Shown here: positions 1 through 10,839 of the stretch, piece after piece
How the letters are laid out: each line of letters opens with the position of its first letter
Numbering within the stretch: the first letter of the stretch is position 1
Source: Harmonia axyridis
Lineage: Eukaryota; Arthropoda; Insecta; Coleoptera; Coccinellidae
Direction: 5' to 3'
Assembly (NCBI RefSeq): GCF_914767665.1
Contig: NC_059504.1
Coordinates: 21,764,501-21,828,500 of the forward strand
Length of the DNA: 64,000 nucleotides
The notes under the pieces: model-generated
Database searches by the model: none
Seen by the model: the letters and a program-made list of their open reading frames with translations, nothing else
What the model was told of the DNA's origin: nothing
Made by a program: the position numbers and the translations under genes

Positions 1-3000
1 GACAAAGGTTTTTTTTTCTTACCAATGAAATTATTGTTTTTTTTTAAAGAATATTTATTCTTACTAAACACAAATGACATACAAAATGTTAAAAAATAAT
101 AGACAGTATTGCCGGTACAACCATTTCTACATGAATCATTCCTATTGAAAAATCTTTCACTTATTTCATCTCAATACAATATAATTGAACAAATAGAGAT
201 AACTGGATTCCAATGATACCTTTCCAATTCATAAAGCACAAATAGAATAAAACAAAACAAGTTCGTCGACAAGCTTATCATTATCACGGTCAATGTTGAA
301 TAAATCAAGTCTAATTCGTTCAAATCAATGAATTATTTACACGTGTATATACAAGAAACTTGATCTTAACGAGTTTGATTGAATGACTGGAAACACATAA
401 TACATTACCTACTTGGCTTATTAGGAACTTCCTCGATCGGACAACATTGAAGTCCTTTTTTCTAGGAAAATGCTGCAAATTTTTATTTTATTTGAAATTT
501 TCGCATTTATCGAAAATTTCGAGAAAAAATATACTCACTGCTTTTATTATTTTTTTTCAATATCCTGCTCAAAATTTTCTATGCGTCTGAAGATGTTATT
601 AGCACGAAATTTTGCATGGAGCTTGAAGCAGTTATTCTGTATTCGTATATATGCAATATTTCAACTTCTGTTGTTGTTCTGTTGATCTGTTGTTGAAATA
701 TTTGGATTTTTTTCGATATTCCCCTTGAATTTGTATGGTTATTGGTTCTGATGAGACTATCAGCAATCTTCGATGAAAAATCAACATAGATAATTGCTGA
801 AACACTGTAAAATAGTACCTAGACTATCGGGGATTTAAATAAAATATTGAATTGAATGTTCAAACGATCCTCCTGCCTTGCCTCTACACACTGATTCTGT
901 TCGAATATAGTCATCTTTTGTAGCGTTATTGGCTTTATTTTTTTACATTCTTCTATAATTTGTCGCCCCAACATACTAGCTGTGTAGTATAACGGTTTTC
1001 TTCTCAGATTGAGTGGTGAAAATGATTGGAGTATTAAATTTTAAATGCGGCATTAAATTTCAATGTATGTTACTTCAATTGGGTGATAGCATGATTAACG
1101 GAATGACCATCAGTTCTGTACGAAATTTGAATTTGAATATCTCGTAGAAAAATGGATTGAATTGAAAAAATATCAATATATGTTCTGGATTCAGGTTAGA
1201 AAGGCCTTTCAAAGGAGGGATCAGTGACCCCATCTTTTCTACTCAAAATTTAGGTTGGTGTTCTAACACTGAGGTCCAGTTTCATAATCCATCCGAAAAG
1301 ACTCCCTTTGGTAAAAATCGTTTCATTAGAAAGTCGCCTTCGAATGGAGCTTGAAAGTGCTTCGGTTTCACATCATTTTTTAGAAAGCTTCCTTTTATTC
1401 GTATGTGTTTTCTAGGGTTGGCTACTCTGAAAACTAGTGATTTATTGTCTGTATTTGGTAATATTTCATAGACATTGAAATTTTGTTGAATTTAAATTGA
1501 AATTGAATGGGAATTTTGTATTCAAAGTGAAATCGAATGGAGGTCTTTGATTTAAAATATGATAATTTTAAGGAAAAAAGTTTGTTTGATGGAAAAAAAC
1601 GTGTGATAGAAATGACACAACAAAATAAGATTATGTTTTGTAGTCATAAAGCATGCATAAAGAAGAGGATCCCTTTCTTTCCATGAAGGGCCAATATCGG
1701 GACTTTATGAGGAAGGGCACTTCAAACCTTCTGCTCACCTCGAAATTGGTGTATGGAAAACGTTTGTAAAGAATATTTCTCAAGGAAAAAGGTACTTTAC
1801 TCTCGTTGTACAACCCTGAGGGTTGTAGGTTTTAAATTTGACCTCAAAAAAGTTGTCCACCTTGAAACAAAAATCAACGTGTCCGGGCATTTTTTCGAAA
1901 TAAATACATTTAGTCTATTATCTCGTCAGTATTGTCAGTATCCAAATCACCCAAAACGATTCTACTTCCTTAGGCTCACCATCCAATACAAGAAACCCAA
2001 AAGTGAGCGAAACTGTGAGCTGTAAAACTTTTAGCTTCCAGCCAAAGCAGATCAGGATGATAATATATTACACATACAATACAATCATTACACTAAGTCA
2101 TACCTACACGCTTGTTATATATAACTACATTTCCATAAAACAAAATGATGGGGATTATTTTCGCTGTATTCAACTCTATATCGCGAATAACCATGTAATT
2201 TAACAACAATTTGAACCACAAAAGAGTCAAGAAGGCATTCGATGTAATGGGACCCAAACAAAAGCGAAATTGTTGAAATAACGGTCTTCAGAACCTTTGG
2301 CCAAAAAGGCTAGACGGTGGCACGATGGAGATTCACTTTTCATTAGCAGGTATGGCGAAGAGAATAACAGTAAAACAGAATGAGGGGCCAACTTGATGAC
2401 ATTGATCCAGAGGCGTAGGAGGCATTCCATTGAAAGGCGTGAGGGTAAACGTAGTTTTAATCAATGATTCATCGGCACTGTCGATGATTCCAAAAAGAAA
2501 GAATAGATGATAATTTGCAAAAAAAAATATTAAGTTACTTGAAAGGTAAGTATAAATAAACAGAAAGCTTAATGATTTGAATCTATTATTATGTTATTGG
2601 ATTGTGTCCAAATAATACACACATATGGGTATGTTATTCAAATATCCTAATGATATGAAAACGACCTATGTTGCATATGCAACCCGAAATGGTGCTACAC
2701 AATATAAAATAAATTGATGGAACAATAAGGGAGAATAGAATGAAGCTGCCTCGTTTTTGTATACGATAACCATATTTACCTGTAAGTATACATCCTTATA
2801 TTACCGTAGAAATATATTTTACGGAAAGTTTAAAAACAAAGAATTTGTTCGATAGTTTTAGTCTCTACTTGTCGTAAATTCAATTTGGATCGATTAAAAG
2901 CAACTGGTAAACAACGAAACCCAACTATAGGCAAAATAAAAGGCATTTTTCTTTCTTTTTTTCTTCGTTTACGCTACCAAGGTAGAGCTAGTTGAGAGGA

Positions 3001-3790
3001 CAAAAAAATAATGCTTCAAGGTTGTTTCGATCTTGATCATACATTGATTGAAGTCCAACAATGACATAAATGACAATATTAAAATTCGGGCAAAATATTG
3101 CAAAAAACAAAATATGCAGGTTGAAATCACAAAACTATTTTGATGAGACATCGAGAGAATTAAGGAATTTTATTTAACCCTTTCAATTATAGACATTCAT
3201 ACATGGTGGGTTATTTATTTATTTACTAGCAAGAGATTTGGAGGATTTTCGGTACATGATCGTAAACCTACATAGGTAAACAGGGTTATATGTTGGTGGG
3301 AGTGCCTGTATATAAATATAACCAATAATAACATAAAATACATTATTGTCTGAAGAGTGCTTCTCATTAAAATCCTCATCAAAAATGAATAAAATTTTAT
3401 ATATAGGTACAACAAGTGTTTAAATATTTATTCAATTAGAAAATTTAATATGAAATAGAGAAGAATTTTTTTTTCTCATTAATAAACCTTCATATAACTC
3501 ACCTGTATTGATAACAATTATTCTGGTTGTTATAACATTGCGACGAAAAAATATTCCATATGCAGGGAGTTCCCAAATTGAAGGTATAACAAACGAAAAC
3601 GACAGATTCCTCGGATCATTTTAAGGAATAAAGTCCTATAAGCATGGGCCCACAAACGCCCTGAATTCGAGATATAGGGTGTTAAAGTTGAGTTTTTTTT
3701 TTCATAGCACCTTCCCTTCAAAAGATAGGTTTAACTTAAATTTTGCATAGATATTCCAATGTGATGTTTTGTTTTTATGCTAAATTGTTT
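1..3790. other. No recognisable gene; A+T-rich flank
   Basis: No open frame here resembles a known protein, and the short frames are the size expected by chance. A stretch at about 2220-2450 is less A+T-rich than its surroundings and could be conserved non-coding DNA, but nothing in it identifies it. I see no splice-bounded coding exon, no tRNA and no transposon terminus that I can pair. Confidence 0.4.
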
Positions 3791-3816
3791 GTTTGTGAAC
3801 AGTTCATTGCAAGTCA

Positions 3817-4491
3817 AAGACGGTAGGGATTTCTGCATCTCATTGTGACTGGGGACGAAAAATGGGTTCATTACGATAATTCCAAGCGCAGCATGGGGAT
3901 ATCCGGGTCATACTTCCACGTCGACGGTCAAACTGAATATTCCCGGTTCCAAGGTTATGCTCAGTATTTGGTTGCACCAGCTCGTCGTAGTGTGTTATAA
4001 GTTGTTAAAACTGACTGGAACAATCACAGGTGATCGTTATCGATCACAATTAATACGCTTGAACCTAGCATTCAGAGACAAACGACCTCAATACAATGAG
4101 ATACATAATAAAGTAATTTTACAGCATGACAATGCTCGACCTCATGTTGCGAAAGTGGTCAAGACATACTTGGAAACGTTGAAATGAATGAAGTCCTACC
4201 CCACTCGCCGTACTCTCCAGACGTTGATTCCTTGAACTATCACTTGTTTCGATCAATAGCACACGCCCTGGCTGACTAGCACTTCCGGTCTCATGAAGAA
4301 GTAAAAAATTGAATCGCTTCGTGGATCACTTCAAAAGATTACCAGTTTTTTCAAAGCGGGATTCGTACGCTGCCCGAAAGATGGTAGGAAAAAGTGGCCA
4401 GCTATGGACAATACTTCATAAATGTATAACCTGTTTTCTACAATCAAGCCTCAAATTTTGGAAGAAAACGGCGGAAGCAAAGTTGTACGCC
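3817..4491 (+). pseudogene. mariner transposase remnant, 5'-truncated
   Basis: Broken reading frames on the plus strand recover the mariner catalytic half in order. These are VTGDEKWVHYDN, a stretch with Asp and Arg equivalent to the TGDRYRSQL block, LQHDNARPHVAKVVKTYLETLK, then HSPYSPDVDSLNYHLFRS and the C-terminal RTLPERW block. In mariner the D34D triad lies in exactly these blocks, so the second Asp (QHDNARPH) is still readable, while frameshifts and stops break the gene. The right terminus ends GTTGTACGCC followed by TA, matching the terminal repeat of the second copy at 51673-52708. The left half of the element is missing. It is dead and abuts the repeat that hosts the hAT element at 4519. 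Confidence 0.85.
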
Positions 4492-5177
4492 TATGTATAA
4501 TTTTGTCGTATCTGCTACCATGGGCGCCCGCAGAAATTTTTCTCAGGGGGGGCAAAATGAAAATTATCGAGAAACGATAAGGCGTCCATGATTGTCGTAG
4601 GCGATATTAGTATTCCGTTTCTTTCTATTCCTGTATTTATATTCATAAGTGGGGGGAGGACTGTGCAAAATAAAAATTATGAAGTTTTCCACTTCAACAT
4701 TTTTTTTAAAACATCAACATAGGGTGATGTAAAATAATACGGTAACTCTTTTCAAAACGAGTCACATTCAACGGAACAATTCACAAAAAAATAAAATATA
4801 AAAAATTTGGAGAACGGAATGCATTCATTATTATCATTGCTGATAAATAAAGAAAAATCAACGAGTAATAACGAAATAAAAAATATATACATAAACGCTC
4901 GATAAAACTATGTTTATAAAAATAATAAATCTTGAAATATACACGCAAACAATGAAGTTTAAAATTTAATACTAAAATATGATTCAAAATAACACAGAAT
5001 TGCTCTAGATTGTAAAAACAACAAATAAGCATATTATCAAAATTAACAAATCATAAATTTCAAAAAACAACTCATAAAAACAATATTAATTCTGAAGACA
5101 AAATACTTAATCGCTATACAACAGAGACGGCATATTTTATTCTAAACTAAAATATAATTCTGCGTAAAGTGCTGAAA

Positions 5178-5628
5178 CTACGCTCTATAGTACAAGTAGT
5201 ACATGGAAATGTAAGGAGAAGAATAAGGCATTCTTTGACAGCAGGACAAAAATTTACATTGTCCGATCAGATCTTCAACTTTTATGTTTTCATCCATTTG
5301 TGATTTAGATAAATACTCATTCCAAATGTTCAATTCACTTTCTAAATTTTCAATATTATACATATTGCTGACCTTAAGATGCAAAAGATTCTTTGGCAAA
5401 AAATTGAACAAAGAAAAAAGCATTAGGTACATGTTCTTTCGAGAATCTCGTTTCAAGGGCTGAAATCAAATGATCTAAATATGGGATGAATATTTTTGAA
5501 GTAATCTTCAGCTGAATCTGCTTCATAGTTAAATCTATACATTTGTCTACCGCAAATTCGTGGTTCCAATCTCTATATTGAGACTCTGAGCAATAGATGA
5601 TGCTTTGGAAAAAATTTCTGTGAAGCAT
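5178..5628 (-). pseudogene. hAT transposase fragment, frameshifted
   Basis: Two overlapping minus-strand frames (5374-5628, then 5178-5456) read as one broken protein. The first contains a block ending IPYLDHLISALETRFSKEH, and the second continues with LPKNLLHLKVSNMYNIENLESELNIWN. This order is typical of the region before the C-terminal dimerisation domain in hAT transposases of the ZMYM1/52-kDa-repressor-like type. A +1-type shift near 5400 separates the halves. The conserved C-terminal block expected next is missing, so this copy cannot encode a full transposase. The N-terminal side is cut at about 5663 by the LINE insertion; a short related frame resumes near 9983-10207. The family assignment rests on motif memory, not on a search. 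Confidence 0.65.
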
Positions 5629-5799
5629 GCATCATCTGAGCGATATTTTCCACATATTTCTATAAAATAAATAAATAAATAAATAAATAAACTTTATTCA
5701 TCCATTAAGACAGTACAGTATAGGACAAGTCAAATATAAATTATTCAAAGAAAAGCAACAAAATAGAAAGAGAAGAAATAGCAAATAATTAGATAATAA

Positions 5800-8715
5800 T
5801 TAGTGATTACAAGTCCACAACACCAACTCGGAATCACTCATATATTCAGAAACTGAATAGTAACCCTTGCTAAATAGCAAACTTTTTATGGTATTTTTAA
5901 AACGGATATGTTTCAGATTTTTAATATTTGTGGGTAGATGATTGTATATTCGTATACTCTGGAATAAAGGTGAATGTTCAAACCTGGTTGTCCTATGTGC
6001 CGGCACAACGAGAACATCTCCACTCCTCGTTGGATATCGATGGCAACTAGATAGTTTTGTGAACGATTTTTCATTGGATTTTACGTGAAGAACGCACTTA
6101 TATATAAATAAACATGCGACTGTCATGATTTTATTTGTTTTGAAATGAGGCCGACAGGAATGTTGGGGAGGTATTCCGAAGATACATCTAATAATTCTTT
6201 TCTGACATACAAATACTCTATCCAAATCAGATGCACTACCCCATATGAAAATATTGTATGACATATGTGGGTAAGCAAGACAGTAGTATATGTCCTGGAG
6301 TGACTGGAGAGGAAATAAATTTTTTATCTTGTTCAAGGCGTAGTAGGCACTATTTAATTTTTTACAAACCATATCAATGTGTTCAGTCCAACGTAAATTT
6401 TTGTCAATCTGAATTCCAAGAAATTTAGTGTATTCTGTTGAAGTTATTGATAAATTATCGTGATTTAAAACAATTCGATTAGGATTAGTACCAATATTTT
6501 TGAGGCAAAAATGAATGCACACTGTTTTTTCAATATTCACTACCAAACCGTTGCTGCGACACCAGTCAACAAACATTCTAAGCACCGCCGAAATACCACC
6601 TATAAGCTCCTCAAAGCTCTGAGCTGCAATCAAGAAAGATGAGTCATCCGCAAATAGTGCAACCAAAAGTGCAATGATATGTTCAGGTAAATCATTGATG
6701 AATAAAATAAATAATAGAGGTCCGAGGACAGAGCCCTGCGGAACCCCCATATCCAGTATGCAAGACTTCGAGTCAGCACAGTCGACCCTCACCGACATTT
6801 TGCGCTCCGTTATATAACTCTTCAGCCACTCAAGGAATATACCTCTAAATCCCAGATTATAAAATTTGCTCAGCATAAAATCAAATCTCAATGAATCGAA
6901 CGCTTTTGACAAATCAAAAAATATACCAGCCACATAATGCCCATCATCTAACTTTTCGTAAACCGTCTGCACAAATGAATAAGCTGCAGTCTCGGTTGAA
7001 TGACCTGGCCTGAAGCCGTGTTGTGAACTTGTAATTACGTTGAACTTATTCAAAAAGGCAAGCATTCTGTCTAAAACTAATCTTTCGAATACCTTTGAAA
7101 AACAACTCAGAAGGGATATAGGGCGATAATTTGCAATATCAAGAGGATCTCCCTTTTTATGAATAGGCACAACTATGCTCCTCTTCAAAATTGCCGGAAA
7201 TCTGCCAGTAGAAACCGAGAGATTGACCAGGTAGGCGAAGTGCTCAGAAATAGAGTCACTAATAAATTTCATAGTTCTTGACGATATACAATCAATGCCT
7301 GTACTTTTTTTGTTTTTCAACATTTTGATAACATCACCCACTTCATATTTTGTAACAGGATAAAAAAAGAAATTTGAACATAGCATTTTTGAAGCTGTAC
7401 ATGATACCGATAAATTATTCCGAAAATATTCTGACAGAATCTTAGAAGTTACTGTCGAAAAATATTCACCAAATGAATCCGCTACAATAGCAGGGTTTGT
7501 ACATAAATTTCCATTCAGAAGCAGATTTAATCTTTTATGATTTTTATTCGTTTTACCGATTTCCTCATTCACTAGGTTCCAAGTTGTTTTATTTTTTTGA
7601 AAAGAATTATTCATCATGTTGACGTAATATTTTTTTTTACTGGTTTCCAGTAATTGATTGTAATCTGCCTTAGCAGTTCTATACATTTTCAAGGATTCCA
7701 CTGATCTGATATTAGAATGCAGCCAATATATATCTTTTAAATGAAGGCTAGCCTGTTTTATCTCTCGCGATAACCAAGGCTTAGAATCCTTTCTAGTGAA
7801 AAACCTCTTGAGAGGACAGCATTCGGTAAATGCTTCTTTAATGATGTTGACAAATGTGTCAAAGCAGAAATCTATATCAGAATTGACATAAACATCTTCA
7901 AAGCTTGTGTTTTTAATTAGAACATTAAGTTCTTCTAAATTTTTTTGAGTAACCTGCCTAACATAGCGTATTTTATCCACAGAATCGCAAGAACTAATAC
8001 TTTTCATTGAGTAGTAATAATCAAGGGAAACCACCTTATGATCAGCAAGATGAGCTTCAAAAATTCTAGTTTTACATGATTTTAGATCTACATCTGTCAA
8101 AATATAATCTAGCAAGGAAATTGATGTTTTACCAGAAATATCAGTGAATATTCTTGTTGGTTCGAATGATGTGATATTCAAATTAAAGCATTGTAGAAAG
8201 TCACTGAATCGAGATTTCGGTCTTGAGTCCATGCTGTTGAAATCTACATTCATATCTCCACATAAAAATAGAGAGTTGGTTTGATCTGTACACTTTTGCA
8301 CCACGCTGGTGAGTTTATCAAGAAATAAGTTGAAGTCACCCACGGGTGATCTGTAGACACTAATTACACCCACTTTCAAGTCTTCACCCGATATTTTCAC
8401 CGCACAGACCTCACAATTTAGTTCTTCTGAGAGCTGAGAAACATCAATGTTCGTCGCCCGTAGTGTGTTCTTTACGTAAATGGCAGTTCCTCCATTTTTA
8501 TGCGAGGTACGACAATAATATGAGACTAGCTTATAATCAGAAAGCCTCATAAGTTCTATATTTTCTTTCACACTCCAATGTTCGGCAATGCTAACTATGT
8601 CCGGTTTCTCTTCAATTAAGAGGACTTCCAGATTATTGATCTTATTTGAAATACATTGAATATTTATTTGAAATATTTTCAATCTTTTTGAAGACGTGAT
8701 AATTTTAGGATTCAC
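5800..8715 (-). CDS. LINE ORF2: AP endonuclease plus reverse transcriptase
   Basis: This is an open frame of 971 codons. The N-terminal apurinic-type endonuclease shows QINIQCISNK (about residue 16), a SIAEHW block with the metal-binding Glu (about 44), LCGDMNVDF (about 150), SLLDYILTD (about 200) and LADHKVVSLDY (about 225). The reverse transcriptase shows KKGDPLDIANYRPISLL, QHGFRPGHSTETA, FDLSKAFD (about 598), GVPQGSVLGPLLF and LFADDSSFLI (about 688; the catalytic FADD pair is intact). It would nick the target and prime cDNA synthesis on it. It overlaps the ORF1 stop by 4 nt as GTGA, where related elements often have ATGA, and the first codon here is GTG. No ATG exists in frame before residue 56, which is already inside the endonuclease. 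One base change silent in ORF1 (Lys AAA to AAG) would explain the loss. Confidence 0.9.
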   Translation of the reverse strand: MNPKIITSSKRLKIFQINIQCISNKINNLEVLLIEEKPDIVSIAEHWSVKENIELMRLSDYKLVSYYCRTSHKNGGTAIYVKNTLRATNIDVSQLSEELNCEVCAVKISGEDLKVGVISVYRSPVGDFNLFLDKLTSVVQKCTDQTNSLFLCGDMNVDFNSMDSRPKSRFSDFLQCFNLNITSFEPTRIFTDISGKTSISLLDYILTDVDLKSCKTRIFEAHLADHKVVSLDYYYSMKSISSCDSVDKIRYVRQVTQKNLEELNVLIKNTSFEDVYVNSDIDFCFDTFVNIIKEAFTECCPLKRFFTRKDSKPWLSREIKQASLHLKDIYWLHSNIRSVESLKMYRTAKADYNQLLETSKKKYYVNMMNNSFQKNKTTWNLVNEEIGKTNKNHKRLNLLLNGNLCTNPAIVADSFGEYFSTVTSKILSEYFRNNLSVSCTASKMLCSNFFFYPVTKYEVGDVIKMLKNKKSTGIDCISSRTMKFISDSISEHFAYLVNLSVSTGRFPAILKRSIVVPIHKKGDPLDIANYRPISLLSCFSKVFERLVLDRMLAFLNKFNVITSSQHGFRPGHSTETAAYSFVQTVYEKLDDGHYVAGIFFDLSKAFDSLRFDFMLSKFYNLGFRGIFLEWLKSYITERKMSVRVDCADSKSCILDMGVPQGSVLGPLLFILFINDLPEHIIALLVALFADDSSFLIAAQSFEELIGGISAVLRMFVDWCRSNGLVVNIEKTVCIHFCLKNIGTNPNRIVLNHDNLSITSTEYTKFLGIQIDKNLRWTEHIDMVCKKLNSAYYALNKIKNLFPLQSLQDIYYCLAYPHMSYNIFIWGSASDLDRVFVCQKRIIRCIFGIPPQHSCRPHFKTNKIMTVACLFIYKCVLHVKSNEKSFTKLSSCHRYPTRSGDVLVVPAHRTTRFEHSPLFQSIRIYNHLPTNIKNLKHIRFKNTIKSLLFSKGYYSVSEYMSDSELVLWTCNH

Positions 8716-9704
8716 TTGGAGTTCTGATTGGGTACTTTTTGCCGGAAAAAATGACGGACATTTGCATGTTTAGGCCAATTTGAAGGTGAGACGGCTTTAG
8801 AGTACTCACTTGCTGGAATCATGACCTTAAAAGAGGAATAACTCTCGGGAAATCTTGATTTCAAAGGTTCACACATTACATTTCCCGAAAAATTCTGCCT
8901 TAGAAAAGACACCAAATCTTCAGCAGTCGTATCCGGTCGTAGATTTGTAACATGGAAGGGTCTCAATCTTTCTATTCCCTGAACATTGGTAGATCCTGCG
9001 TAATCACCAGTTACCAAAGTACGGTTGGGTTTTCGTTTTAACTTTTTGTAGGGTACTTGGGTCCATTCCGACATCTCCTTTTTCTCTTGATCGTGTTCAG
9101 TAGTTTTATAATTAGTCGGATTTACAGAATTCAACTTGTTTACTTCCTGAGGGAGTGTTTGACTTCCATTTGTATCTTTATTTTCAGTTACTTTTTCAGC
9201 ATATGAAACGTTTACTGTTTGTTTCCCTTTAGATTTATCTTTCATATCATTCTTCTGTGTGCTGCGAATATGGGAATCTCCGCTTTTTTGTTGAACATTG
9301 GGTTCTCCTTGTTTATTTGTTCCATGTGTTGATACAGAATTTGTATTACTCATTGATTGATTATTCTTCAATAAACTTATTTGATCCTGTAGAGATCGAA
9401 TTGCAATTGCCTGATTTGCGATCACAAGATCTTTCTGGATTAGAAGTTCACTCTTGTATTTATTTTCCACTTGTAGTGAGGTAACTAATTCTTTATCCCT
9501 GGAATTTGTGTGAACGTAGTTATCACTGACTTCCGGATTAACTTCATTACTTTTCGAGGATTTTTCACGAAATTTTTCAGCGAAAGATATCAACGCTTCA
9601 TTCGTAATGTATTCCGGTAATTCACCGTTGATTATGAAATCAATTAATTCGTTCTTGCGAATTTTATTCAGCTGCACCGTCTGCACTTTCCGACATCTTG
9701 ACAA
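8712..9704 (-). CDS. LINE ORF1: putative RNA-binding protein
   Basis: This is an open frame of about 330 codons immediately upstream of ORF2, overlapping it by 4 nt. The N-terminal third is charged and helical, with a likely coiled coil near residues 70-115 (SLQDQISLLKNN at its end). The middle is Lys/Ser/Thr/Asn-rich and low-complexity. The C-terminal third (about 245-330) has PFHVTNLRPDTTAEDLVSFL, SYSSFKVMIP and a WPKHANVRHFF block, as in ORF1 proteins of CR1-like insect LINEs, which bind the element RNA. The frame opens at TTG (9704) with no ATG in frame. The only nearby ATG (9696) is in another frame that stops after ten codons, so a small indel near the start is likely. The true N-terminus is therefore unknown. 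Confidence 0.75.
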   Translation of the reverse strand: MSRCRKVQTVQLNKIRKNELIDFIINGELPEYITNEALISFAEKFREKSSKSNEVNPEVSDNYVHTNSRDKELVTSLQVENKYKSELLIQKDLVIANQAIAIRSLQDQISLLKNNQSMSNTNSVSTHGTNKQGEPNVQQKSGDSHIRSTQKNDMKDKSKGKQTVNVSYAEKVTENKDTNGSQTLPQEVNKLNSVNPTNYKTTEHDQEKKEMSEWTQVPYKKLKRKPNRTLVTGDYAGSTNVQGIERLRPFHVTNLRPDTTAEDLVSFLRQNFSGNVMCEPLKSRFPESYSSFKVMIPASEYSKAVSPSNWPKHANVRHFFRQKVPNQNSK

Positions 9705-10434
9705 AGAATGTAATTAAGATTATAATTAAGTTTATATGACGGTGAAAATTTACAAAATTAATAGAAACACCTTGTAGTGTTTTTGCTATTGGTTCCAATA
9801 TATTTGAATATTTACTTAACTACCGTCAAACAAATCACAAAAGTGAAAGAGTTTATCGCGACCATAACTGAGCAGTTCTTTTTGTTGTTGAAGAATTCAT
9901 TGAAATGTCTCCAGATATTATAGCAAAGAGAGTTTTGAATATAGTATTGAAGTTCTCAGCGAAAACTCGCAAAAATTTCTATTTAGCTGACCAACGAGTT
10001 CCACAAAACAAAGGAATATTGTTTTATAATCTGTAATTTTTTTTTTCTATTTTCTGCAACACTTTTTTCATTACCTTCATCTATTAAAGACAATAGGAGA
10101 GTATATATAAGATGGATTTTTAAAAGAATTGAGACGCATGGATTGCGTTCGGTTCCACGATTTTTCTTCACCCAAGAAGTACTCAACTCGCCCAAAAAAG
10201 TTTTCAATTCAAAAAATACTTCTGCCGATTATGGATATGTATATTATGAATATATGTATAGTAATTCCATTGAAAACCGGAAAATTGTTGTGAATCCATT
10301 ACTTTCCTTTTTTCCTTGCTCTATGGATTGATAAAGTAATATTGAGGGTGTTGTGCTGAAAAATGATGTAATCAAAATCTCAGGGGGGGCCATGGCCTCA
10401 CCTGCCCCCCCCTGTGGGCGCCCATGTCTGCTAC

Positions 10435-10760
10435 CGATTTCTAGAAAAAATTTAAAACAATTCTCAGTAATCCTCAAGAAAATCAAAATTATTATAAAGA
10501 TCAAGTTAATAAGCTGTGATGAATAAATTAATCATAAGTGTTGGTACTTATTTACCCAATCTTTAGCAGAGATCAATAAAGATTCGATAACTGATATAAT
10601 CATCACAAAAATGTAGGAATATTGGAAACACCTTGTATCTTGAAAACAAAGCGTTCGCGACCCATGTTTAGAGGACATTTTTACTTAAAATTATCTCTCA
10701 TTTTCCTTTATATCGCTGCAATTTAGGAACATCCTGTATAAATCTAATCTAATCTAATAA
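10435..10760 (+). repeat. Interspersed repeat X, copy 1 (hosts hAT copy 1)
   Basis: The sequence right of the hAT element aligns over about 300 bp with 50010-50310 in the same orientation. Shared landmarks are an AAGCTGTGAT-type block, a TATTCACCCAA-like block, a TATAATCATCA block and a CCCATGTTTA block. The left part of this copy is 4494-4518, on the other side of the hAT. The repeat has no coding potential that I can see, and its class is unknown. It ends near a short TCTAA run (about 10744-10764). Confidence 0.65.
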
Positions 10761-10839
10761 ATATTTCCAAAATCGAAATTATTATTTAATACAATTGAAT
10801 CTGTTGGGGAATCATAAAGTTGTTGAAAATACGCCACTG

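Larger units (their letters stand above)
5664..9974 (-). mobile_element. Non-LTR retrotransposon (CR1/Jockey-like LINE), near full length
   Basis: On the minus strand the order is a leader of about 270 bp, ORF1 (RNA-binding-like), ORF2 (endonuclease plus reverse transcriptase), a 3' UTR of about 110 bp with AATAAA, and a TTTA-type simple repeat tail at about 5664-5692. Simple-repeat tails instead of poly(A) are usual in CR1/L2-like clades. The octamer ATTTCTAT lies at both borders (5656-5663 and 9975-9982) and is the likely target-site duplication. Joining the flanks restores hAT sequence, so the LINE inserted into an older hAT element. Both ORFs are free of stops, indicating a young copy, but see the start-codon problem noted for each ORF. 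The clade was not verified by phylogeny. Confidence 0.8.
4519..10426 (-). mobile_element. hAT transposon copy 1, carrying a nested LINE
   Basis: The ends are inverted: CATGGGCGCC at the left and GGCGCCCATG at the right. Both sides are flanked by the same 8 bp, TCTGCTAC (4511-4518 and 10427-10434). An 8-bp duplication is the hAT-superfamily signature. Subterminal runs of G/C and the last few hundred bases match the shorter copy at 59105-60237 in the opposite orientation, so these are two members of one family. Inside lie a broken transposase (5178-5628) and a LINE (5664-9974) that accounts for most of the length. Without the LINE the element would be about 1.6 kb, so it was already internally deleted. 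The flanking repeat has an unoccupied copy near 50.0 kb. Confidence 0.9.
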
